A program made the translations under genes and the position numbers. A stretch of 25,558 bases of DNA from an uncultured Lachnospiraceae bacterium (GTDB lineage: Bacteria > Bacillota > Clostridia > Lachnospirales > Lachnospiraceae): NCBI GenBank assembly GCA_910584205.1, contig CAJUAA010000047.1, positions 2,371-27,928 of the forward strand, written 5' to 3'. The notes under the pieces are model-generated. The model had not been told where the DNA came from, ran no database searches, and worked only from the letters and a program-made list of their open reading frames with translations. This document shows positions 15,692 to 22,488 of this stretch, in pieces (the first letter of the stretch is position 1; every line of letters starts with the position of its first letter).

Positions 15692-15720
15692 ACTGTATCC
15701 CATCTGAAAAGAAAAATCAA
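15692..15720 (-). promoter_or_regulatory. Predicted promoter of the TetR gene
   Basis: Read on the minus strand, TTGATT (15720-15715) and TACAGT (15697-15692) are 17 nt apart, about 24 nt before the start codon. They lie next to the direct repeats ATGGACATTTTT and ATGGTCATTTTT, which may extend the operator region. Confidence 0.5.
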
Positions 15721-15740
15721 TGGACATTTTTAACAAAGTA

Positions 15741-15769
15741 TTGACCGATGGTCATTTTTGTGATATAAC
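15741..15769 (+). promoter_or_regulatory. Lipoprotein-gene promoter with TetR-type operator
   Basis: The -35 TTGACC (15741-15746) and -10 TATAAC (15764-15769) are 17 nt apart. The perfect inverted repeat TGACC-GAT-GGTCA (15742-15754) covers the -35 box, so a bound TetR dimer would block polymerase. Such TGACC-N3-GGTCA sites are familiar for TetR regulators of YhgE/Pip-like genes; assignment to the adjacent repressor is inferred from position. Confidence 0.75.
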
Positions 15770-15826
15770 CATTATTGCAGACATCCGAACAGGAGAAAAA
15801 GAAATGTTTCCAAGGAGGAATGACAG

Positions 15827-17677
15827 ATGAAGTGTGGTAAGCGGGTACTCATCGGTGGTATGGCGCTGGTGATGGCAGCGGGTATGGTCGGTTGTACGCA
15901 GAAGGACGATGGGGTACAGGAGACAGGGACGCAGGCGGAGGAGACCGTACAGACAGGAGAGGAGACTGCCGCGCCCGTACATACCGGTACGGGGGAGACG
16001 AAGAAGGAAGAGACGGTATATGTAAAAGCGGAGGCGGACGGAACGGTCCGGGATATTGTCGTCAGCAATATCTTAAGAAACGGGACCGGAGCGGAGAGCA
16101 TCACGGACCGCAGCGAGCTGACCGGCATCAAGAACGTAAAAGGGAAAGAAGGCTTCCAGAAGAGAGAGGACGGCACGCTTGTGTGGCAGGCGGGCGGAAA
16201 GGATATCTATTATCAGGGAGAGACGAAGAAAACGCTTCCGGTGGATGTGAAGATTACCTATTATCTGGAGGGGGAACAAATCGAGCCGTCAAAGCTGGCG
16301 GGAAAAAGCGGGAATGTCAGGATTCGGTTTGATTATGTCAACCATGAGACGCAGACCGTCGCAGTCAGCGGAGAAGAGCGGACGATCAGCACGCCTTTCG
16401 TGGCGGTGACGGGGCTGTTCCTCGACGAAGAGAAATTTATGAACGTGGAGATGGAAAACGGAAGGGTGATCTCCGACGGCAGCCGGATTATGGCAGGGGG
16501 CGTGGCGATTCCAGGGCTCTCTGACAGCATCGCCCTGTCGGAGGTGGAAGACTTGGAGGATCTGGATATTCCGGAATATCTGGAGCTGACGGCCTATACG
16601 ACGGATTTTGAACTGCCGCTTACCATGACGGCGGTGACTTCGGATTTTGCGGAGGAGATCGATCTGGACGATCTGGATTCCTATGACGATCTGAAGGATG
16701 ACATGCAGGAACTGAAGGATGCATCCGAAGAGCTGGTGGACGGAACCCACGAACTGGTGGACGGGGTGATCGAGCTTCAGGACGGTGCGCAGGAACTGTA
16801 CGACGGGGCTGTGGAACTGGATGACGGCGCAAAGGAACTGAAAGACGGGGCCGTGGAACTGGACAACGGAGCCTTTGACCTGCGGGACGGGGCGCTGGAG
16901 CTGAAGGACGCGCTGAAGACCTACAACGCGGGCCTGGATACGCTGATCGCTGCCATGGCAAATGCGGACGGCAACGGAAATGACATTACGGTGGTGGCCG
17001 GCCAGCTGTCGGCCGGAGTGGATCAGGTGGTGGATACGACCGTTGGAAGTGTGCTGCAGCAGATCAACACTGCGCTTTCGGCAGCAGGCATTGAATTTTC
17101 TGATGCGGAATCGTTTCTGGAATTTGATACGTCTCAGATCTCGCAGGTGATTCCGGGCGATCCGGGAGCGGAGCTGGCGGCCAGGATGGCGGCGGCTCAG
17201 GCCCAGGTCCGTCAGATGATCACCCTGAAGCAGGGCATGGAGGCGCTCTCCCAGGGCCTGACGCAGGTCTACGGCGGAGTGTCGACGCAGTTAAAGCCGG
17301 GGGCACAGCAGATCCTGGACGGGGCCAGAGAACTGTACGACGGCACCAAGGAACTGAAAGACGGTACGGAAGAGCTTCTGGACGGCACGACGGAACTGAA
17401 GGACGGTACCGTGGAACTTCTGGACGGCACCGTAGAGCTGAAGGACGGCGTACAGGAGCTGTATGACGGCAGCATCGAACTGCGGGACGGTGCGGAAGAA
17501 TTTGACCGGGACGGCATCCAGAAGCTTTACGACATGGTCTGCGGCGACCTGCAGAAGGTTATCGACCGGGCCCGCGCGGTGGTGGATGCAGGAGAGGCTT
17601 ACCAGTCCTTTACCGGACTGGCGCCGGGCATGAAGGGCAGTGTGAAATTCCTCATAGAGACCGAGCCCATAGAATAG
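15827..17677 (+). CDS. Lipoprotein with xxxLxxG-type heptad repeats (YhgE/Pip extracellular-domain-like)
   Basis: A 616-residue exported lipoprotein. The start follows AAGGAGG (15813-15819). The signal peptide ends in a lipobox MVGC with Cys23 as lipidation site, then a Thr/Glu-rich linker (24-65). A beta-rich domain follows (about 66-290; VYVKAEADGTVRDIVVSN, DIYYQGETKKTLPVDVKITY, KLAGKSGNVRIRFDY). Then eight ELxDGxx heptads (302-357), a helical insert without repeats (358-494), nine more heptads (495-557) and a short C-terminal region ending GMKGSVKFLIETEPIE. Such repeats occur in the extracellular part of YhgE/Pip and some MmpL-type exporters, but the membrane segments are absent here and no transporter gene is adjacent. 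It probably forms an elongated rod at the cell surface under TetR control. Function unknown. Confidence 0.8.
   Translation: MKCGKRVLIGGMALVMAAGMVGCTQKDDGVQETGTQAEETVQTGEETAAPVHTGTGETKKEETVYVKAEADGTVRDIVVSNILRNGTGAESITDRSELTGIKNVKGKEGFQKREDGTLVWQAGGKDIYYQGETKKTLPVDVKITYYLEGEQIEPSKLAGKSGNVRIRFDYVNHETQTVAVSGEERTISTPFVAVTGLFLDEEKFMNVEMENGRVISDGSRIMAGGVAIPGLSDSIALSEVEDLEDLDIPEYLELTAYTTDFELPLTMTAVTSDFAEEIDLDDLDSYDDLKDDMQELKDASEELVDGTHELVDGVIELQDGAQELYDGAVELDDGAKELKDGAVELDNGAFDLRDGALELKDALKTYNAGLDTLIAAMANADGNGNDITVVAGQLSAGVDQVVDTTVGSVLQQINTALSAAGIEFSDAESFLEFDTSQISQVIPGDPGAELAARMAAAQAQVRQMITLKQGMEALSQGLTQVYGGVSTQLKPGAQQILDGARELYDGTKELKDGTEELLDGTTELKDGTVELLDGTVELKDGVQELYDGSIELRDGAEEFDRDGIQKLYDMVCGDLQKVIDRARAVVDAGEAYQSFTGLAPGMKGSVKFLIETEPIE
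16730..17497 (+). repeat. Two blocks of 21-bp coding repeats (8 and 9 copies)
   Basis: Block one (16730-16897) and block two (17309-17497) consist of 21-bp units with the core GAACTGaaGGACGG, encoding ELxDGxx. They are separated by a non-repeated stretch of 411 bp. All copies are in frame and diverged, with block two more uniform (alternating ELKDGTx and ELLDGTx), which suggests more recent copying there. Confidence 0.85.
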
Positions 17678-17745
17678 GACCGGTGGGAAGCGTTTCCGGA
17701 TTTCCGGACATTTTGTAAAAAGCGGAGAAAAAACGTATCATAAAA

Positions 17746-17790
17746 AATACAGGCAGCTGTACACCGGACCGTGTAAGGCTGCCTGTTTTA
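17746..17790. terminator. Bidirectional terminator between convergent genes
   Basis: ACAGGCAGC (17749-17757) pairs with GCTGCCTGT (17778-17786), with an inner TACAC/GTGTA stem. AAAAAT lies before and TTTTA after. It sits between the lipoprotein gene and the convergent ldhA-like gene and can serve both. Confidence 0.85.
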
Positions 17791-17796
17791 TCGGTA

Positions 17797-18795
17797 TTAT
17801 TTTTCCGGTTTTACATCGTTGGGGGATTCCTGGCCGCTCTCAAAGGTCCGCACATTTTCCAGTGTGGTCCGGGCGATGGCGGACAGCGCTTCCCTGGTGA
17901 AAAAGCCCTGGTGGGATGTGATCATCACATTGGGGAAGGACAGAAGCCTTGCGGTGACGGAATGCTCCAGAATCTCGTCGGACCGATCCTCGAAGACATT
18001 GGGCGCTTCTTCCTCATAGACGTCCAGGCCCACGCCGAAAAATTTGTGGGCGCGGATGCCTTCGATCAGGTCATCCGTATCCACCAGCGCGCCCCGGGAC
18101 GTGTTGACGAGGATCACGCCGTCTTTCATCATCTGGATCGTCTTTCGGTTGATGATGTGGTAGGTATTGTCCATCAGCGGGCAGTGGAGGGAGACCAGGT
18201 CGCTTTCGGCCAGCAGCTTCTCAAGGGACACATATTCGGCGATGCCCTTCAGCGACGGATTTTCATAGACGTCGTGGGCGATCACCTTCATGCCGAAGCC
18301 GTGACAGATGCGGACCATGGCGGCTCCGATCTTGCCGGTGCCGATGATGCCGGCGGTTTTCTGGTAGAAATTAAAGCCCATGAGGCTTCCGAGGCTGAAG
18401 TCGTTTTCCCGGACCTTGAGATAGGACTTGTGGAGTTTCCGGTTGACCGTCAGCGCAAGGCCCATGGCGTGCTCGGCCACGGCCTCCGGGGAGTAGCCGG
18501 GGACGCGCAGAATCCGGATTCCCAGCCGATGGACCGTATCCAGATCCACATTGTTAAAACCAGCGCAGCGCATGAGAATCAGGCGGATGCCGTTCTGGTG
18601 CAGGGTCTCCACCGTCTCGGTCCAGATTTCGGAATTGACGAACGCGCATACAGCGTCGTATCCGTGGGCCAGCTCGGCGGTATTCCTGGTCAGGTCCGCT
18701 TTCAGAAATTTCACTTCGATATCCGGGTACTGTTCCAGCTCCCGGGTAAAGGATTCCCGGTCGTAGCATTTGGTGTCGTAAAACAGAATCTTCAT
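17797..18795 (-). CDS. ldhA: D-lactate dehydrogenase (NAD-dependent 2-hydroxyacid dehydrogenase)
   Basis: A 332-residue cytoplasmic enzyme reducing pyruvate to D-lactate with NADH. The sequence follows the fermentative D-LDH family closely, including CAGFNNVDLD, RVPGYSPEAVAEHAMGL, the NAD-binding GTGKIG (152-157), and the catalytic set Arg234 (NTSRGALVD), Glu263 (DVYEEE) and His295 (TSHQGFFT). It is of normal length. The start has a GAAGGAGA site. It lies 99 nt downstream of the DUF4317 gene on the same strand with no clear hairpin between, so read-through is possible. In a fermenting Clostridia cell it would recycle NADH. Related 2-hydroxyacid dehydrogenases exist, but the ldhA-specific motifs make this call firm. 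Confidence 0.93.
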   Translation of the reverse strand: MKILFYDTKCYDRESFTRELEQYPDIEVKFLKADLTRNTAELAHGYDAVCAFVNSEIWTETVETLHQNGIRLILMRCAGFNNVDLDTVHRLGIRILRVPGYSPEAVAEHAMGLALTVNRKLHKSYLKVRENDFSLGSLMGFNFYQKTAGIIGTGKIGAAMVRICHGFGMKVIAHDVYENPSLKGIAEYVSLEKLLAESDLVSLHCPLMDNTYHIINRKTIQMMKDGVILVNTSRGALVDTDDLIEGIRAHKFFGVGLDVYEEEAPNVFEDRSDEILEHSVTARLLSFPNVMITSHQGFFTREALSAIARTTLENVRTFESGQESPNDVKPEK

Positions 18796-18894
18796 AATGA
18801 AATGTCTCCTTCATCAGTAGTCATGTATGGGCATAGGTTTCCCGATTCGGAGAAAAATTATCGAAGTTCTTTCAAAATTCATTTCTTCATATGA

Positions 18895-20046
18895 TCATTC
18901 TGTCATTCTGTCATTCAGCGCCTCGCCGGTATGTATGGGGACTCCGTTGACCTCCACATAGTCGTCAATCTGGATCATCAGATAGGACAGGCCGTCAATT
19001 ACCCGGGTTTCCAAAAGCGCGGCCTTTTCCGGGCTCACTTTGACGATTACATCGGGGGTCTTCACTTCCAGCGTTTTTGTGCTGGTCAGATTTGTGGCAA
19101 GGAACTCGGCCTTCTCTCCGGCTGTATGGTCGAACCGTTCTTCAAAATGCTCCATGATCTCTTCCGGCGCGCCGCTCTGCATGAGCAGGCTTTTGACCTC
19201 CGGCCTGGTCAGGGTGGGCGGTTCCGGCAGATCCTTTTTTTCCTCAATGAGCTCGTTCAGGTTTTCATGGATGCTGACCATCGTCTCATAATCGCAGGAA
19301 TCTCCCAGCGTCTCGGACAGAAGTTCCCCAAAGGTCTCCTTCTGTTCCTTTGCGGACAGAGGGACCGGACAGCCGAACACCTCTTCCATCAAAAGCGGCT
19401 GCAGGATCTCGGGGTTTTTTGTATAATAGAGCATGCTGTGCAGATCGGTGCCGCGGTCGCTGAACGCCGGGAAGAGGAAGCCTGCCGCAGGCATGTCCAC
19501 CACCCAGTCCCGCACCCGGTCCTCGATGCTGTTCTTTTCCGCATTGTAGCAGAGTCCGGCTTTGGACAGTTTGACCGGGCAGATGCTGCAGAGAAGATAT
19601 TCGTACACCTCGTCGGAAGCGTCGAACATCTCCATACCGTCGGATGCCTTCTTTGGAATATCATAGGCGGCATGGATCAGGATGATATAGTAATTTTCTC
19701 CGTAGGCATAGTTCTGGATGATCTGATCATAAAATTCTTCTATGAGAAGATCATCCGTGAGACGGCTGTCCCGGAGCTTCAAAAGCCATGCCTGCCTGCC
19801 GTCCGGCATCTCCTGTTCCAGAGGAAATTCCAGCTGGATCAGATTTCGGCCGGGCGTCCCCGAGAGGGTTTTTCGGAAAATTTCGAAATATTTGAACATC
19901 TCTTCCTCGGGAAGGGAGAGAAACGCTTCTTTTAGTTCGGTGCGGATCTGCTTTTCCGCATCCACATAGCATCCGCGGATGCGGGTGATGGCGCAGTTTT
20001 CACTGCTGAACTGTTTTCTGATCTCCAATATCTCTTTCTTATTCAT
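18895..20046 (-). CDS. DUF4317 domain-containing protein
   Basis: A 383-residue cytoplasmic protein with no signal peptide or membrane segment, recognised as the DUF4317 family that is widespread in Lachnospiraceae and relatives. Typical parts are the start MNKKEILEIRKQFSSENCAI and TRIRGCYVD, the central YGENYYIILIHAAYDIP, and LLCSICPVKLSKAGL, LPEPPTLTRPEVKSLL near the middle and end. No enzymatic motif is evident and no function is known to me. The start follows AAGGAAG. Its last codons lie in a short 8-bp tandem repeat (TCATTCTG on the plus strand, 18894-18917), which could vary the C-terminus. It is same-strand with ldhA downstream and divergent from the MsmK-like gene. Confidence 0.9.
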   Translation of the reverse strand: MNKKEILEIRKQFSSENCAITRIRGCYVDAEKQIRTELKEAFLSLPEEEMFKYFEIFRKTLSGTPGRNLIQLEFPLEQEMPDGRQAWLLKLRDSRLTDDLLIEEFYDQIIQNYAYGENYYIILIHAAYDIPKKASDGMEMFDASDEVYEYLLCSICPVKLSKAGLCYNAEKNSIEDRVRDWVVDMPAAGFLFPAFSDRGTDLHSMLYYTKNPEILQPLLMEEVFGCPVPLSAKEQKETFGELLSETLGDSCDYETMVSIHENLNELIEEKKDLPEPPTLTRPEVKSLLMQSGAPEEIMEHFEERFDHTAGEKAEFLATNLTSTKTLEVKTPDVIVKVSPEKAALLETRVIDGLSYLMIQIDDYVEVNGVPIHTGEALNDRMTE

Positions 20047-20202
20047 GGTATCGCTTCCTTCATTGTTTTTGCTTTCATCTTATCATAAAAGTCCGGATTG
20101 ATAAAGTGCTTCCTGTCCCGTCAGAATGACCAGCAACCGGATGCTTTTTTCGTGAAATAGTCACGCCTTCCCTACACCATTGCCCGTTTATACAAAGGTC
20201 TC

Positions 20203-20256
20203 TGCAAATGTTTGTAGGAAGCCCATATGGTCAAGCCATGCAAAAAAGCGTATACT
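20203..20256 (+). promoter_or_regulatory. Promoter of the sugar ATPase gene with cre-like box
   Basis: The -10 TATACT (20251-20256) is 17 nt from a weak -35 TGGTCA (20228-20233). Just upstream, TGCAAATGTTTGTA (20203-20216) is a near-palindrome resembling LacI-family/CcpA cre operators, with two departures from the ideal TGCAAACGTTTGCA form. Position upstream of -35 would suit either activation or a weak block. The remaining gap back to 20047 shows no other clear feature. Confidence 0.45.
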
Positions 20257-20302
20257 CATAGACAGATCAAACAAGAACGTCACAGACGGAAAGGAGCCCC
20301 AC

Positions 20303-21415
20303 ATGGCAAGTATTTCTTTAAAAAACATTTGTAAAAAATATCCGAACGGATTCGAGGCAGTAAAGAATTTCAACATGGAGATTGAGGACAAGGAGTTTAT
20401 CATCTTCGTAGGACCGTCCGGATGCGGTAAATCCACAACGCTTCGTATGGTTGCAGGTCTGGAGGACATCAGCTCCGGCGATCTGCTCATCGACGGACGC
20501 AGGGTCAACGACGTGGAGCCGAAGGACCGCGATATCGCAATGGTATTCCAGAACTACGCTCTGTATCCGCATATGACGGTATATGACAATATGGCGTTTG
20601 CGCTGAAGCTCCGCAAGACTCCGAAGGATGAGATCGACAAGATGGTGCGTGAGGCAGCGAGAATCCTTGACCTTGAGAAACTGCTTGACCGGAAGCCGAA
20701 GGCTCTGTCCGGCGGCCAGAGACAGCGTGTTGCCATGGGACGTGCAATCGTGCGTAACCCGAAGGTATTCCTGATGGATGAGCCGCTGTCCAACCTGGAT
20801 GCAAAGCTCCGTGTGCAGATGAGAACCGAGATCTCCAAGCTGCATCAGAGACTGGGCACCACGATCATCTACGTTACCCATGACCAGACCGAGGCTATGA
20901 CGCTTGGTACCAGAATCGTCGTTATGAAGGATGGCGTGGTTCAGCAGATCGATTCCCCGCAGAACCTGTACAATTCTCCGGCGAACCTGTTCGTTGCAGG
21001 ATTTATCGGATCTCCGCAGATGAACTTCGTAGACGCAAAGTGCGTGGTAAACGGAAGCCAGGTGGATCTGAAGGTTGGTCCGTACACCATTACCCTTCCG
21101 GAGCAGAAGGCAAAGGTCCTGATCGACAAGGGTTACAACGGAAAGACCGTCGTTATGGGTATCCGTCCGGAAGACCTGTACGATTCCGATGAGATGCTTC
21201 AGAAATACGCAAAGAGCGTCATCGAGGCACAGATCAACGTATACGAGCTGCTGGGTGCAGAGGTTTATCTGTATTTCGATCTGGAGGGTGCGAACTTTAC
21301 CGCAAGAGTCAGCCCGACCACGACCGCAAGAACCGGAAGCACTGTGAAATTTGCTCTGGATGTTGAGAAGATCCATGTCTTTGACAAAGAGACAGAACTC
21401 ACCATTACCAACTAG
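20303..21415 (+). CDS. msmK: Multiple-sugar ABC transporter ATP-binding protein (MsmK/UgpC type)
   Basis: A 370-residue cytoplasmic ATPase that energises sugar ABC importers. ATG 20303 is chosen over the longer in-frame start at 20180 because AAAGGAG lies 7 nt upstream and the family begins MASISLKNIxKxYPNG. Seen: Walker A GPSGCGKST (37-45), Q-loop in VFQNYALYPH, signature LSGGQ (135-139), Walker B VFLMDEP (155-161), His193 in THDQTEA, and a C-terminal TOBE/OB-fold region (about 235-370) with the GIRPEDL motif. Such ATPases often stand alone and serve several permeases; no permease or binding-protein gene is adjacent here, which fits. A strong terminator follows, so it is monocistronic. Confidence 0.93.
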   Translation: MASISLKNICKKYPNGFEAVKNFNMEIEDKEFIIFVGPSGCGKSTTLRMVAGLEDISSGDLLIDGRRVNDVEPKDRDIAMVFQNYALYPHMTVYDNMAFALKLRKTPKDEIDKMVREAARILDLEKLLDRKPKALSGGQRQRVAMGRAIVRNPKVFLMDEPLSNLDAKLRVQMRTEISKLHQRLGTTIIYVTHDQTEAMTLGTRIVVMKDGVVQQIDSPQNLYNSPANLFVAGFIGSPQMNFVDAKCVVNGSQVDLKVGPYTITLPEQKAKVLIDKGYNGKTVVMGIRPEDLYDSDEMLQKYAKSVIEAQINVYELLGAEVYLYFDLEGANFTARVSPTTTARTGSTVKFALDVEKIHVFDKETELTITN

Positions 21416-21442
21416 AAATTACAGAAATAAGAAATGACAAAG

Positions 21443-21469
21443 GACGCCGCAGGTATGCGGCGTCTTTTT
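21443..21469 (+). terminator. Terminator of the sugar ATPase gene
   Basis: GACGCCGCA (21443-21451) and TGCGGCGTC (21456-21464) form a perfect 9-bp stem with a GGTA tetraloop and five T after it. Confidence 0.92.
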
Positions 21470-21532
21470 GCGGCCTTTTGGGTCTGATCCTTTGATGGTG
21501 CAGGGGACGGTTTTCCCCGCCGGGCAAATGGT

Positions 21533-22276
21533 TTAGACGAGGATCAGATTGTCGGAGTTCCGATAGCTTTCATCCGGAAGACGGTCGGTGAGTACCTGAG
21601 CGGAGGCAAAATCTCCGAAGCAGACCGGCGTGGTCTGATGGAATTTACTGTGGTCGCACAATACATAGGCCTGTCCGGCATGCCGCATGGCGCATTCTTT
21701 AATCATAGCTTCGTTGATGTCCGGAGTCGTGAAGCCCGAGTGCCGGCTGACGCCGTTGGCGCCGAAAAATCCCTTTGTAAAATGATATTTCTGAAGCGTC
21801 ACGAAGGCTTCGTTTCCGACGATGGCCTCGGTGGAGCTTTTCAGTTCGCCGCCGATTAGAATGACTCGGAAGCCGTTTTCCGAAAGCTGAAGCGCGTGGG
21901 AGACCGCATTGGTCACAAAGGATGCGGAGTGTTCTGTCAGGTATGGAATCATGGCGCCGGTGGTGGTGCCGGCATCCAGATAGATAAAGTCTTCCGGTTC
22001 GATCAGGGAGGCGGCATATTTTCCGATGCGCAGCTTCTCTTCCCGATGCAGTTCCATGCGCAGGGATACCTTTTCTTCCCGGGTGGTGAGTTTTCGGCCG
22101 TTTTGTACCGCTCCTCCGAATACTTTCACCAGCATGCCTTTTTTGTCCAGTATGTTCAAATCCCGCCGGATCGTGGATTCGGACGCCTGGAAATATTCGG
22201 TCAGTTCCTGGACGGTGACGCTTCCCTTCGTTTCCACAAGCTTTATAATCTCTTCCTGTCTTTTTTCCGTAAGCAT
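21533..22276 (-). CDS. fruR: DeoR-family transcriptional regulator, probable fructose operon repressor
   Basis: A 247-residue sugar-responsive repressor. The start is set at ATG 22276, giving the usual DeoR beginning MLTEKRQEEIIKLV; an in-frame TTG at 22312 would add 12 residues without a good binding site. Seen: winged helix-turn-helix (about 18-50; VTVQELTEYFQASESTIRRDL, wing FGGAV) and the DeoR sensor domain with LDAGTTTG (99-106), which binds sugar phosphates, then FVTNA, LIGGELK and CDHSKF. It lies directly downstream of fruK-fruA on the same strand but behind a terminator and with its own promoter. Fructose 1-phosphate as inducer is expected from the family and context, not seen. Confidence 0.85.
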   Translation of the reverse strand: MLTEKRQEEIIKLVETKGSVTVQELTEYFQASESTIRRDLNILDKKGMLVKVFGGAVQNGRKLTTREEKVSLRMELHREEKLRIGKYAASLIEPEDFIYLDAGTTTGAMIPYLTEHSASFVTNAVSHALQLSENGFRVILIGGELKSSTEAIVGNEAFVTLQKYHFTKGFFGANGVSRHSGFTTPDINEAMIKECAMRHAGQAYVLCDHSKFHQTTPVCFGDFASAQVLTDRLPDESYRNSDNLILV

Positions 22277-22374
22277 AGATTTCACCAGGGGTTCGCCCTT
22301 TTTCCTTTCCAAAATCTGTGCCGATTGCCGGACTTGTGCCGGCAGTCGGTTTTCCTGAATCTGTTTCTTTTTTT

Positions 22375-22403
22375 ATTTTACATGAAAAAAGCGATTCGGG
22401 CAA
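22375..22403 (-). promoter_or_regulatory. Predicted promoter of the fruR-like gene, with a structured leader
   Basis: Read on the minus strand, TTGCCC (22403-22398) and TAAAAT (22380-22375) are 17 nt apart. The leader then contains an inverted repeat at 22321-22349 (CCGATTGCCGG and CCGGCAGTCGG with a 7-nt loop), about 45 nt before the start codon. Confidence 0.6.
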
Positions 22404-22422
22404 ATAGTTCCGACAGATTATG

Positions 22423-22463
22423 AAAAGGCGGAGGGTATTTTTTGGAAATATCCTCCGCCTTTT
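22423..22463. terminator. Terminator of the fruK-fruA operon
   Basis: AAAAGGCGGAGGGTATT (22423-22439) pairs with AAATATCCTCCGCCTTTT (22446-22463). On the minus strand it ends in TTTT and lies 26 nt past the fruA stop, separating it from fruR. Confidence 0.88.
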
Positions 22464-22488
22464 CAACGCCCGTACAGCGCCGGAGCGT

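Noticed and set aside
16730..17497. CRISPR-like or minisatellite repeat outside a gene
   Set aside because: The 21-bp units are in-frame ELxDGxx heptads of the lipoprotein and have no unique spacers.
18894..18917. Triple TCATTCTG repeat as a phase-variation switch
   Set aside because: It covers only the last few codons and stop of the DUF4317 gene; three copies are too few to argue for switching.
17911..19935. Plus-strand frames over 320 aa opposite ldhA and DUF4317
   Set aside because: Caused by GC-rich codon bias of the true minus-strand genes; no start signals or recognisable domains.
20318..21376. Minus-strand frame of 352 aa opposite the sugar ATPase
   Set aside because: The plus-strand ATPase has every ABC motif and a proper start; the opposite frame has none.
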